8,558 bases of DNA. It comes from a bacterium. GTDB taxonomy: Bacteria > Patescibacteriota > Minisyncoccia > Minisyncoccales > JAGGSE01. The stretch's first letter is position 1; each line of letters begins with the position of its first letter. Shown piece after piece: positions 1-6,185 of this stretch. The notes under the pieces are model-generated. The model searched no databases, had not been told where the DNA came from, and saw only the letters and a program-made list of their open reading frames with translations. Location of the stretch: assembly GCA_021159225.1 (NCBI GenBank), contig JAGGSE010000191.1:1-8558 (forward strand). The letters run 5' to 3'. A program made the translations under genes and the position numbers.

Positions 1-313
1 GATATGCACTTGGTTTATCAGGAATATTTTCCCAAAACGGTTCTGCAAAGAAGTCAGTTATGTCAGACCTTGTATGAGTGTGTGGTGAAGGCGGATACTG
101 AGAAGGCTTATCTGGGATGTTCTCCCAGAAGGGTGCTTCCCAAAAGTCTGTTATCTCGGAACGGCTATGTGTGTGTGATTCTGGCGGGTAGGTAGAAGGC
201 TTATCAGGGATGTTTTCCCAGAAAGGAGCACTAAAGAAGTCTGTTATATCACTTCTCGTATGAGTATGAGGTTCGGGAGGATACTCAGTTGGCTTGTTAG
301 AGACCTTTGACCA
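1..313 (-). repeat. 31-residue (93-bp) tandem repeats in the tail fibre
   Basis: Four units begin at Trp 436, 467, 498 and 529 of the fibre, exactly 31 residues apart, and the fourth runs off the window. Each has the plan W-E-N-I-P-D-K-P-S-x-Y-P-P-x-x-H-T-H followed by (T/S)RS(D/E)ITDF and a linker ending in PFW. They are recognisable in DNA as 93-bp imperfect repeats, so recombination could change fibre length. Confidence 0.9.
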
Positions 314-1618
314 GTCAACACTTGAGATCGTAAGAACACCTGCATCTACAGTGAACTCAGAACCCAATGTCTCGAAGGGCTTGTCTGGGATGTAACCCCA
401 GAAGGGAGTAGTAAAGAGGTCAACGACATCACTACGGGAGTGCGAGTGTGAGAAGTCTGTTATGTCAGCCTTTGTGTGCGTGTGCGGTGCTGGTGGGAAC
501 TCTGATGGCTTGTCTGGTATGTCATACCACGATGGCAGGTTGTCACTACGTGATGTCTTTGCCAAGTAATAGCCCGTACCGACAGTTATCTCTGAGATGT
601 CATGTGTGTGAGGTTCAGGCGGGTAAGCACTTGGTTTACCTTGAACATCCTCCCAGTTAACGGATTCCGCAACTTTTGCACGGTCAACGTATCCATGACC
701 ACCGCCAATCACGTCAACCACAAAACCCGTTGCGGGGTCAGTAAGCTGTATCCTATAGTCATAGACATCGAATATGAGACCAACACCCGCAGGCGTATAC
801 GTGTGTACAACATTGCTGGAATCGACAACGCGTACCTTAAACGCATCAGCATGATAGCCATCGAGCTTATCCGCATTTAGACCCTCCCAAACACTAGCTG
901 AAATACTGATATCAGTATATGGGTGGATGTGAGGCTCAGGTGGATAGACAAAGGGCTTCCCCTGGACGTCCTGCCACCTGATAGGGTATATGGTCTTAAC
1001 AGCAGAGCCATCGGGAGACAGCCTCAGCTCACCAACATCACTCCTGAACCAGAGTGAACCAGCAGAATAATTTAGCGGATCAGAGACAAGCTTAGGGACT
1101 AAATCAATAGTGTGCTTGTCACCACCGTGTACAGTCGGCGTATATTCGCTGGGCACACCAGTGATCTCACTCCATGAGTGCGTGTGAGCGAAGTCAACAA
1201 TATCGCTCCTCGTATGCGTGTGGGCACTCGGCGGGTATGACGACGGCTTTCCTGTTATCTCATCCCAAGTATGAGTATGAGCACTCGGCGGGTATGATGA
1301 CGGCTTACCCGTTATTTCACCCCATGCATGCGTGTGAGGTTCAGGAGGATAGACAACAGGCTTTCCCGTGATCTCATCCCACGCATGGGTATGCGGGCTT
1401 GGCGGAAACTCAGATGGGATGTCTGTAAGCCTCTCCCATGGGATTGTCGGGATTCGGTCTAAGTCGAGTGTCCCTGATACAATCTGAGATGCGTCTAAGT
1501 GTACTTCATCAGCACCGCCGAGCTCATGGCGATACCCATGCTTCCCAGCAAGACTAACAAGATTCTTGAGGAGATCTTTCAGCTCACTCAGTTTCTTCAC
1601 TATCTCTATCACCGTCAT
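1..1618 (-). CDS. Tail fibre / receptor-binding protein with His-x-His repeats (3' end outside window)
   Basis: This frame stays open for 539 codons from ATG 1618 to the window edge, so the C-terminus is missing. It is a probable virion fibre that contacts the host surface. Residues 1-22 form a short amphipathic helix. The segment HELGGADEVHLDAS (31-44) is of a type common near the N-terminus of phage fibres. Twelve His-x-His motifs follow (first His at 76, 95, 114, 133, 145, 230, 337, 379, 391, 451, 482, 513), mostly within the phrase W-x-(E/D/N)-I-(T/P)-(G/D)-K-P-x-x-(Y/F)-P-P-x-x-H-T-H, which is widespread in tailed-phage fibres. NADKLDGYHAD (248-258) is another fibre motif. In the T4 gp37 fibre tip, HxH motifs bind metal along the trimer axis; the same here is inference. 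GGTGA lies 6 nt before the ATG. The start overlaps the upstream gene by 35 nt. Fibre identity is well supported; the receptor is unknown. Confidence 0.9.
   Translation of the reverse strand, partial: MTVIEIVKKLSELKDLLKNLVSLAGKHGYRHELGGADEVHLDASQIVSGTLDLDRIPTIPWERLTDIPSEFPPSPHTHAWDEITGKPVVYPPEPHTHAWGEITGKPSSYPPSAHTHTWDEITGKPSSYPPSAHTHTRSDIVDFAHTHSWSEITGVPSEYTPTVHGGDKHTIDLVPKLVSDPLNYSAGSLWFRSDVGELRLSPDGSAVKTIYPIRWQDVQGKPFVYPPEPHIHPYTDISISASVWEGLNADKLDGYHADAFKVRVVDSSNVVHTYTPAGVGLIFDVYDYRIQLTDPATGFVVDVIGGGHGYVDRAKVAESVNWEDVQGKPSAYPPEPHTHDISEITVGTGYYLAKTSRSDNLPSWYDIPDKPSEFPPAPHTHTKADITDFSHSHSRSDVVDLFTTPFWGYIPDKPFETLGSEFTVDAGVLTISSVDWSKVSNKPTEYPPEPHTHTRSDITDFFSAPFWENIPDKPSTYPPESHTHSRSEITDFWEAPFWENIPDKPSQYPPSPHTHTRSDITDFFAEPFWENIPDKPSAY
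1211..1438 (-). repeat. 19-residue (57-bp) tandem repeats in the tail fibre
   Basis: Four units begin at residues 61, 80, 99 and 118, exactly 19 residues apart, each with the plan W-x-E-(I/L)-T-(G/D)-(K/I)-P-x-x-(Y/F)-P-P-x-x-H-T-H. They share the core phrase with the 31-residue repeats near the C-terminal side but lack the RSDITDF linker. The two arrays therefore look like short and long versions of one module. Confidence 0.88.
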
Positions 1619-3032
1619 TAATATTCACCAAGTCTGAGAGCACCTTAACTATGTCAGTATCATAAATAGATGAGACCTTGAAGATATTTATTAACTCTGT
1701 GATGACCTTCATCACTGACGTCTCCGTAACAGAAGCAATTATGGCAGAGACCCCTACCAGCTCCGAGAGGTTGATCATAGGGTACTTGGAAATCAGGTCA
1801 AGTACATTGATGAACTCAGTTATAACTCTAATACAGTTAATCCTCCTTGACAGATTTGAAGTCAGAACGAATGAGTCAAACAAAGTCTTAATGATGAGGG
1901 ACTGTAACACACCCCTTAGGACTAGTGGCTCAGAGAGGACAAGACCAAGAGTGTATATCCTGAAATCAAGTAAAGAGAGCACCTCACGGAGTACCTTACT
2001 CCTGAGAAATTCTAAAACAGAATAAAGTATAAGTGCGTCAGCAAACTCCCTATGAAAGCTTACTGACTTCAACAGATTGTCAACGAGTACAATCGGCTCA
2101 GAAAGAACCATAGAATAAATCTTACTCCTGAAGATAAAGTCACTTAATGATATGACTTCTGAGAAGTACTCCCTATACACGTGGTAGTACTTAAAAATGT
2201 GAAAGAGTGAAACAACCTCCGAGAGCACACGGGACACTGTAAGAAACCTTAAAACAATGTCATATAACTCAAGTGATTCTATAAAAGGCCTAGGTAAGGA
2301 GGTACGCTGTAAAAGACCAAAAAGTGATAAAGAATCTGACAAAACACTTGTAAATATTTTAACCAAGTAATCAACTGTTAACACATAATCTGTGAGGACT
2401 AATGATAAGTAGAGACTAATGACCTCACCTACACTTATTGTCTCACCCAACTCCCTTACATAATTAATGAGACGCATGAAGTATTCACTAAGTGTAGTAG
2501 TGTCCTTAAACTCCCTAAAACAACCCAGTGTACGAATAACATACTCAGAGAGAACACTAACATCACTAAGCTCCCTGATGCAACTTATAACACGCCCCAA
2601 GTAATCACTCAAAGTGATAACACCTACTAACTCCCTAACATAACTAACAACACGGTCATAATAATCGGTAACACTAAACACGTCTGCGAATGACCGATGT
2701 AAGCTAATCACTCTAGACAACAGTTCCACTGGAGTAAGTGAGTCAGAGAGGACAAAGTAATAACATCCAGAAATTGTGTCAAGGAGCGAAACCCCTGCCA
2801 AAAGGTGTCTATACACTGTGAATTTCTTTTCCATAATATCTGACATGAAGAGCGACTGCACAAGTAACCTACGCATGTTTAACTTACGAGAGACAACACC
2901 AGAAAGACTAACGGGAGTAATATAAGTACGGTATGCCGTAAGAGAACGTGAAAAGTAATCATACGTGGAAAGCACCTCAGAGAGGACTTCTGCATAGAAC
3001 TCAGCAGGGTATTTAAGGATTACATCCTGCAC
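1584..3032 (-). CDS. Repeat protein of about 24 degenerate 18-22-residue units, probable virion or adhesion component
   Basis: I do not recognise a named family. The 482-residue protein is almost entirely repeats with the approximate plan L-S-(E/D)-x-(V/I/L)-x-L-S-(D/E)-(Y/x)-(L/I/V)-x-R-x-(I/L)-x-x-x-R-E, clearest at residues 95-194, where five consecutive 20-residue units can be laid under each other. From about residue 195, 18-residue units that lack the final charged pair alternate with the 20-residue ones. The acidic end (DGDRDSEETE) is not repeated. No signal peptide or single transmembrane helix is obvious despite the high Val/Leu/Ile/Tyr content. Alternating polar and hydrophobic residues suggest stacked short beta strands, as in a fibre or solenoid, but this is inference. 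It lies between a beta-rich virion-type gene and the tail fibre, so a structural role is likely. The GTG start is poorly supported: no SD precedes it, and a good SD with TTG lies one frame off (see findings). Confidence 0.8.
   Translation of the reverse strand: MQDVILKYPAEFYAEVLSEVLSTYDYFSRSLTAYRTYITPVSLSGVVSRKLNMRRLLVQSLFMSDIMEKKFTVYRHLLAGVSLLDTISGCYYFVLSDSLTPVELLSRVISLHRSFADVFSVTDYYDRVVSYVRELVGVITLSDYLGRVISCIRELSDVSVLSEYVIRTLGCFREFKDTTTLSEYFMRLINYVRELGETISVGEVISLYLSLVLTDYVLTVDYLVKIFTSVLSDSLSLFGLLQRTSLPRPFIESLELYDIVLRFLTVSRVLSEVVSLFHIFKYYHVYREYFSEVISLSDFIFRSKIYSMVLSEPIVLVDNLLKSVSFHREFADALILYSVLEFLRSKVLREVLSLLDFRIYTLGLVLSEPLVLRGVLQSLIIKTLFDSFVLTSNLSRRINCIRVITEFINVLDLISKYPMINLSELVGVSAIIASVTETSVMKVITELINIFKVSSIYDTDIVKVLSDLVNINDGDRDSEETE
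1641..2990 (-). repeat. Tandem protein-repeat array, units of 18-22 codons
   Basis: By eye the protein splits into about 23 consecutive units over residues 15-464, plus one partial unit at the end. Most units are 18 or 20 codons long. At DNA level the best-preserved stretch is about 2450-2700, where a plus-strand 'aactccct' motif recurs at roughly 60-bp steps. Older units are recognisable only in protein, so the array is ancient rather than recently expanded. Confidence 0.8.
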
Positions 3033-3061
3033 AGGAATGGAAGAGAAACAATTTGACCACC

Positions 3062-3433
3062 TTATCTCTTCTCCATAAACTCAGCAATGAACCTGAACGG
3101 AAAACTCCTCAGAGTTCCAGCCGTCTGATTTACCGTTAATTTATACTTCTGGTCGGGTAAAAAGCTCCTCATGTGGAAGTGTACTATGGGCATCTCCTGC
3201 ACACCACTGAACTCACTGGAGAGATAAACACCGTAGTCAGAACCGTCGACGCTGACATATTCAGTAAGAATTACCGTATCACCAGACTGGAGGGGCGATA
3301 AGTCGAGCCAACCCTCAACCATGAAAGGGTGCTCACCGTCACCAGTGACCTCCACAACAATTACCTCAGAGTTAAGAGAGGAGGGAGAGACAGAGCCAGA
3401 GAAGAGCTGGTAGTCATAGACCCTCACAGTCAT
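3062..3433 (-). CDS. Small beta-rich virion-type protein
   Basis: This 123-residue protein has no family I can name with certainty. It is made of alternating hydrophobic/polar strands with few helices. It contains DLSPLQSGDTVILTEYVSVDG (in the region 44-64), then a Tyr-rich strand, and ends with YKLTVNQTAGTLRSFPF, a phrase of a type I associate with small structural proteins of tailed viruses. This resembles a single jelly-roll or Ig-like domain. No signal peptide, Cys or transmembrane segment is present. Its ATG overlaps the stop of the upstream RHH-like gene in an ATGA, and a purine-rich GGAGGAG stands 8 nt ahead, so the two are translationally coupled. Position just upstream of the repeat protein and the tail fibre supports a role in the distal tail or as a fibre-associated protein. 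Confidence 0.8.
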   Translation of the reverse strand: MTVRVYDYQLFSGSVSPSSLNSEVIVVEVTGDGEHPFMVEGWLDLSPLQSGDTVILTEYVSVDGSDYGVYLSSEFSGVQEMPIVHFHMRSFLPDQKYKLTVNQTAGTLRSFPFRFIAEFMEKR

Positions 3434-3627
3434 TGCTTCTTCTCCTCCTCCTTCTCAGGTACCGTGACCTCCATACCCTTCGGCATTACCTTTCTCATCT
3501 CCGCGTCGATGTACTGCCTTATCGCATCATAGACAACATCATCAAGCGAAGTACCCTTCATAGAAGCGATCCTGATGAGTGCTACTAAATCAAAGTCGTG
3601 AACCTCCACATGAAGCGTTACCTTCAC
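3430..3627 (-). CDS. Small ribbon-helix-helix-like protein, candidate regulator
   Basis: The 65-residue protein fits the plan of the Arc/MetJ/CopG fold: a short amphipathic strand (KVTLHVEV, 2-9), a helix (12-24), the turn KGTSLDD (24-30) and a second helix (28-46) ending in DAIRQYIDAEMRKV. The tail is very charged (EKEEEKKQ). The helix-2 phrase SLDDVVYDAIRQYI resembles the usual RHH 'S-x-x-E-x-(V/I)-x-x-A-I-R-x-Y-(L/I)'. RHH proteins bind DNA as dimers through the N-terminal strand, so a DNA-binding role is plausible but not proven. It starts at GTG with GGAGGTG exactly 6 nt upstream. It is the first gene of the structural operon and lies just behind a TATA element and a TGTCACAAC box that recurs at 8.2 kb, which would suit autoregulation. 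The fold could also be a non-regulatory small dimerising domain. Confidence 0.75.
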   Translation of the reverse strand: MKVTLHVEVHDFDLVALIRIASMKGTSLDDVVYDAIRQYIDAEMRKVMPKGMEVTVPEKEEEKKQ

Positions 3628-3633
3628 TCACAC

Positions 3634-3670
3634 CACCTCCTATATACTTTTAGTTGTGACAGTTATAAAA
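3634..3670 (-). promoter_or_regulatory. Promoter/operator candidate of the structural operon
   Basis: On the minus strand, TTTTATAA (3670-3663) is a good archaeal TATA match. It lies inside the last codons of the upstream gene. TGTCACAAC (3661-3653) follows directly, and the GGAGGTG ribosome site is at 3640-3634. A start point about 27 nt past the TATA centre would fall near 3640, giving a very short leader. A repressor bound at TGTCACAAC would sit between TATA box and start point, a common site of archaeal repression. The same nonamer occurs in the 8.2-kb inverted repeat. Confidence 0.5.
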
Positions 3671-3913
3671 GCTTGATGGCACAACGCACACCACACAGTG
3701 CTTAATGTCATCACCGAAAACATCCTTAAGATGACCAACGAGACCCCTCCAGATGTTCATGACATCCTCCCCCGAGGGATCAACGCAGAACTCGATCACA
3801 GGATCTGGAGAGCCGAACTCATCGTAGTAATCGAGAGTTATCCGCACCTCGGTGACATCATAACCTTTATCCCTCAGGTACTTAAGGCCCTCATCAACGA
3901 TCCTGCCGAGCAT
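3650..3913 (-). CDS. Small alpha/beta protein, unknown function
   Basis: I do not recognise this gene. With the ATG at 3913 it has 87 residues; GTG 3928 or 3925 would add five or four. I prefer the ATG because GGTGA precedes it (9 nt from GGTG) and the GTG codons have no SD. It begins with a helix (LGRIVDEGLKYLRDKG), then a strand (VTEVRITLDYYD), a D-P-V-I strand, and a second helix (NIWRGLVGHLKDVFG) followed by a last strand with two Cys (HCVVCVV). This helix-strand-strand-helix-strand order, including V-x-E-(V/I) and a helix ending in FG, also appears in the C-terminal part of the zinc-ribbon protein at 7433-7831 and more weakly at 4660-5181. Its last codons contain the promoter of the structural operon. 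Confidence 0.7.
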   Translation of the reverse strand: MLGRIVDEGLKYLRDKGYDVTEVRITLDYYDEFGSPDPVIEFCVDPSGEDVMNIWRGLVGHLKDVFGDDIKHCVVCVVPSSFYNCHN

Positions 3914-3921
3914 ATTATGAG

Positions 3922-4284
3922 TCACCACGCGAAGTCCAAGTAGATGTACTTACGCTCACCCTCCTTAGTGTTCATGAGGGATGCCATCAAGTTCCCCCAA
4001 GCACGCATTGTGAATGACACTCCAACCTCCTCCTTGATCTTCTTGTACCACTCGGAACGCTGGTACTCCTTCCCCGTCATGCCATAGAGGTTGTTCTTTT
4101 CTATAATTTCCCTGACCCTCTCCACCTTCTCAACCCATTCATCACCGTCCCACTCCCTGATGTACTCCAAGTACTCATCCCAAAACATGGGAGTGCCAAG
4201 GGAGTACCTGAGCTTATTGAGTGCTTCTATAGTCTTGTCAATGTCCTTAATAAGATCCTTAATATCCTTCTTCTTCTCGGCCAT
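3922..4284 (-). CDS. Small charged helical protein, possible winged-helix C-terminus
   Basis: I do not recognise a family. The protein has 120 residues from ATG 4284; in-frame ATG 4290 and GTG 4296/4293 lie upstream, but GGTGGTG stands exactly 6 nt before 4284. Residues 1-25 are a Lys/Asp-rich helix that could form a coiled coil. Next comes an acidic, Trp-rich section (MFWDEYLEYIREWDGDEW) and a further helix. The C-terminal third, with helix EWYKKIKEEVG, then SFTMRAWGNLMASLM, then a KEGERKYIYLDF strand, has the order of a helix-turn-helix with a wing; this reading is tentative. It lies immediately downstream of the acrIII-1 gene (15 nt between them) and is probably co-transcribed with it. That position would suit an anti-CRISPR-associated regulator, but nothing else in the sequence shows this. 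Confidence 0.7.
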   Translation of the reverse strand: MAEKKKDIKDLIKDIDKTIEALNKLRYSLGTPMFWDEYLEYIREWDGDEWVEKVERVREIIEKNNLYGMTGKEYQRSEWYKKIKEEVGVSFTMRAWGNLMASLMNTKEGERKYIYLDFAW

Positions 4285-4299
4285 CCACATCACCACCCC

Positions 4300-4644
4300 T
4301 TACACGACCCTAGTAACTAGCATAAGCTCATACCCGATCTCATTGAGCTCCTCAATGCTCTTGATGACCCTGCCCTCAGGCAGCCTCTGCTTCAGTCTAA
4401 ATACTATTGCCATATCTCCGAAGTCAAAACTCACCATTACCCTGTTCACCTTGACTTCAGCCCCCAGAATGACTGACAGTGCCTTAGCCGTCGCCTCATG
4501 CCCGATTGCTGAGATAATATTCTCTGGATTAAACGAGTTGAAAATCCTCCTTGCCTCCTCTGGACTGATCTTTTCCGCCCTGAATACTGCACTCTCACCC
4601 TCAAACACCATAATTGGAGAGTTCATCAAATACAACTTCACCAT
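4300..4644 (-). CDS. acrIII-1: AcrIII-1 (DUF1874) viral ring nuclease, anti-CRISPR
   Basis: The 114-residue protein matches the DUF1874 family (SIRV1 gp29, STIV B116) over its full length. This family hydrolyses cyclic tetra-adenylate (cA4), the second messenger made by type III CRISPR complexes, and so switches off the Csx1/Csm6-type ancillary nucleases. Visible landmarks are the N-terminal strand with N-S-P (LYLMNSPI), the helix SPEEARRIF, the signature SAIGHEATAKALSVILG (45-61), VKVNRV (64-69), GD (76-77) and LKQRLPEGRVI (84-94). His49 in S-A-I-G-H matches the family's catalytic His47, and Arg87 and Glu90 match the conserved Arg85/Glu88, so the active site looks intact. GGAGGTG lies 7 nt before the ATG. 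Cellular DUF1874 homologues exist, but this viral setting favours an anti-CRISPR role. It implies a host that carries a cA4-signalling type III system. Confidence 0.94.
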   Translation of the reverse strand: MVKLYLMNSPIMVFEGESAVFRAEKISPEEARRIFNSFNPENIISAIGHEATAKALSVILGAEVKVNRVMVSFDFGDMAIVFRLKQRLPEGRVIKSIEELNEIGYELMLVTRVV

Positions 4645-4659
4645 CCCAAACCACCTCCA

Positions 4660-5181
4660 TCACCTCCTAACCTTAAGCTTCGACTCTATAGACTCTGGAG
4701 TGAGTAGCTTATACTTATGTTCACCTGCTATGACCGAGAGGAATGGAAACGAAATACCGAACTTTTTCCTCACTTCATCACCAAGCCTTCTTCTCTCCTC
4801 GTCACCTATGCCACTAACGACAACAATCACCCTAGGGAACAAGCGGATGTCACCGAGCATCTCCGTTATCCCTATCTCCTCTACTTTTACTCCCTTCTCC
4901 TCAATGTACGCCCTGATCTCTTTTAGCAATGTCGCTATGTCAGCAAGCAGTTTGTCCTCAGCATAGTACAACGAGTCCAATACGTCATTGAGAACCCTGT
5001 ATGCCTTCCCGATATTACCAAAGGCATCTATCACGTTGTCATGCATCCCAAGTATGTCTCTAACAGCAAAGGTGTAGTGCTTCGAAAGGGAGTACACGGC
5101 ATCCTCGATCTCCTCAATCCCCTCAAGTACCTTTTCCTTTGCCTCTCTAACATAATAGTATGCTTCCAAGATGTCCACCAA
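4660..5181 (-). CDS. Helical protein with small alpha/beta C-terminal domain, unknown
   Basis: I do not recognise this gene. The frame opens at GTG 5190 (176 residues), but GGAGGTG stands exactly 6 nt before an in-frame TTG at 5181, the spacing used by most neighbours, so I prefer TTG (173 residues). Residues 1 to about 95 are nearly all helix with heptad-like hydrophobics (EAYYYVREAKEKVLEGIEEI, later DSLYYAEDKLLADIATLLKE), suggesting a coiled coil or helical bundle. From about 95 to 165 the pattern becomes strand (VKVEEIGITE), strand (PRVIVVVSG), helix (EERRRLGDEVRKKFG), strand (FLSVIAG). The last part weakly recalls 3650-3913 and the C-terminus of 7433-7831. The coding frame abuts the previous stop, and its own stop overlaps a GGAGGTG belonging to the acrIII-1 leader, so this is one operon. 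Confidence 0.7.
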   Translation of the reverse strand: MVDILEAYYYVREAKEKVLEGIEEIEDAVYSLSKHYTFAVRDILGMHDNVIDAFGNIGKAYRVLNDVLDSLYYAEDKLLADIATLLKEIRAYIEEKGVKVEEIGITEMLGDIRLFPRVIVVVSGIGDEERRRLGDEVRKKFGISFPFLSVIAGEHKYKLLTPESIESKLKVRR

Positions 5182-5182
5182 C

Positions 5183-5572
5183 TCAGACACCTCCTACCCA
5201 CCTAACACCAAGTATTAACGCAATCGTCTCGAACAACTCCTTCAGGTAGAAACAAACACTAGCAAACTTGTTATCAGGACGGTCGCATATAATAACTGGA
5301 ATGAAGAACTTATCTGGAAAACTCAGCGGTACTTTCCTCCCTCCTTCGATTACAATAGCGTACACAACCTTCCCATTCTTCTCAGCCTTGTATGCAAGAA
5401 AACCACCGCCCAAGTATGGGTGCTTTTTATCATATGCAAGCTCCCTGTACCTGACACCGAACAACTTTAGTAAAACTTTAAACGCCCTCCTCACGTCCTC
5501 AAGACTTTCAATGCGGTTAGCCTTAAAGTAGTCATCAATTATCCTGTCTACACTCTCCCTTTTAAGTAGCAT
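5183..5572 (-). CDS. Hypothetical 129-residue alpha/beta protein
   Basis: I do not recognise this gene. The N-terminal 45 residues are helical and basic (KRESVDRIIDDYFK, then SLEDVRRAFKVLLKLFG). A central beta section follows with a Gly-rich turn (YLGGGFLAYKA), strands KVVYAIVIEGG and FFIPVIICDRP, and a C-terminal helix (FYLKELFETIALILG). The strand-turn-strand core with E-G-G and I-I-C-D is faintly reminiscent of small nuclease-like folds, but no catalytic motif can be traced, so I do not assign one. The ATG is 6 nt after GGAGGTC, which lies in the last codons of the upstream gene; the two are 3 nt apart and surely co-translated. Confidence 0.75.
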   Translation of the reverse strand: MLLKRESVDRIIDDYFKANRIESLEDVRRAFKVLLKLFGVRYRELAYDKKHPYLGGGFLAYKAEKNGKVVYAIVIEGGRKVPLSFPDKFFIPVIICDRPDNKFASVCFYLKELFETIALILGVRWVGGV

Positions 5573-5575
5573 CCC

Positions 5576-5914
5576 TCAGACCTCCTTGTAATAGCCAAAG
5601 CCCCTTAGCTTCACTCCACTAATAGGGTTCTCCTCAATGTCATACTCTCCGACGATCTCCTTTACCGTCATGTCCTCCTTTACCTCACCTATCCTGAGCA
5701 ACCCCGCAAGCAGTGTCCTCGTTATCTCATACATGTCGTTCCTGTCTGACCATGTCACCTTCATCATGTTAGTTTCAAGGTAATCTCCAATAATAAGTTC
5801 ACCACCCCCACTATCTTTGTTGACCTTTACAATACACGTACCATCAAGATTGTAGTTCCTCAGTGTAATCTCCTCAGTCTCCCCTATCGTACATACAAAC
5901 TCCTTCTCAGCCAT
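5576..5914 (-). CDS. Hypothetical 112-residue beta-rich acidic protein
   Basis: I do not recognise this gene. The true start is most likely ATG 5914, since GGAGGTG stands exactly 6 nt upstream; the in-frame GTG at 5923 lies inside that Shine-Dalgarno site. The first half is beta (FVCTIGETEEITLRNYN, GTCIVKVN, a Gly-rich DSGGGELIIGDYLE). A helix in the middle (MYEITRTLLAGLLRIGEV) is followed by TVKEIVGEYDI and a final aromatic segment RGFGYYKEV. No Cys pairs, membrane segments or known catalytic motifs are visible. It lies inside the packed block of small genes upstream of acrIII-1, 17 nt after the previous stop. Small soluble proteins of this kind are typical of early viral regions, but its role is unknown. 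Confidence 0.75.
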   Translation of the reverse strand: MAEKEFVCTIGETEEITLRNYNLDGTCIVKVNKDSGGGELIIGDYLETNMMKVTWSDRNDMYEITRTLLAGLLRIGEVKEDMTVKEIVGEYDIEENPISGVKLRGFGYYKEV

Positions 5915-5931
5915 TATTACCACCTCCTAAC

Positions 5932-6180
5932 CTAAACTTCATCCCAACACTTCCTCACAATTATCATTCTATCAGCTAAATACTTATGATCCTCAACAAC
6001 AGGATGACACTTTTCAAATGAGAACCACTTGGTATAAGTTGATGCGGCTATGATGTCCTCTAAAAACGTCATGAGCTCTATGTCTAACACCCTTGGTATT
6101 ATTATCTCCATTTTTGCGACGCGTCCCCACTCATCCTTATAGGGTTTAACCCTCAGTGTTATCTCAAAGAACTCACTCAT
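5932..6180 (-). CDS. Small protein, tandem paralogue of the upstream gene (copy 2)
   Basis: The protein has 82 residues from ATG 6180, chosen because GAGGTG is exactly 6 nt upstream; GTG 6198 would add six residues but lies upstream of this SD. Layout is strand (FFEITLRVKPY), turn with D-E-W-G, strand (KMEIIIP), helix (DIELMTFLEDIIAAS), then TKWFSFEK and a C-terminal strand (DRMIIVRKCW). The gene 6186-6425 aligns over most of its length: (F/V)E-(I/V)-x-L-x-V-(K/R)-P-(Y/W), a short turn, an acidic strand, x-x-x-(M/V)-x-F-L-(E/D)-x-(I/L)-I-(A/E)-A, then T-K-(W/Y)-F. The two are therefore a diverged tandem duplication, 5 nt apart. Function unknown; they may form a heterodimer. Confidence 0.75.
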   Translation of the reverse strand: MSEFFEITLRVKPYKDEWGRVAKMEIIIPRVLDIELMTFLEDIIAASTYTKWFSFEKCHPVVEDHKYLADRMIIVRKCWDEV

Positions 6181-6185
6181 GGAGT

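Noticed and set aside
4..1371. Several short plus-strand frames in the first 1.4 kb
   Set aside because: They are antisense readings of the repeated tail-fibre DNA, and the minus-strand frame is open through the whole stretch with clear fibre motifs.
1..1438. Regularly spaced DNA repeats suggesting a CRISPR array
   Set aside because: The repeats are imperfect, in frame and encode W...PP..HTH modules, and there are no unique spacers between identical repeats.
3062..3080. Classical -1 slippery heptamer linking the 3062-3433 gene to the repeat protein
   Set aside because: No X-XXY-YYZ heptamer occurs in the short overlap zone (GTTTATGG and GAGAAGAG only), so a -1 shift remains only a weak option.
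4091..4966. Long plus-strand open frame of 291 codons
   Set aside because: It lies antisense across acrIII-1 and its two neighbours, is Ser/Leu/Thr-rich low-complexity sequence, and has no ribosome site. It is a shadow of minus-strand codon use.
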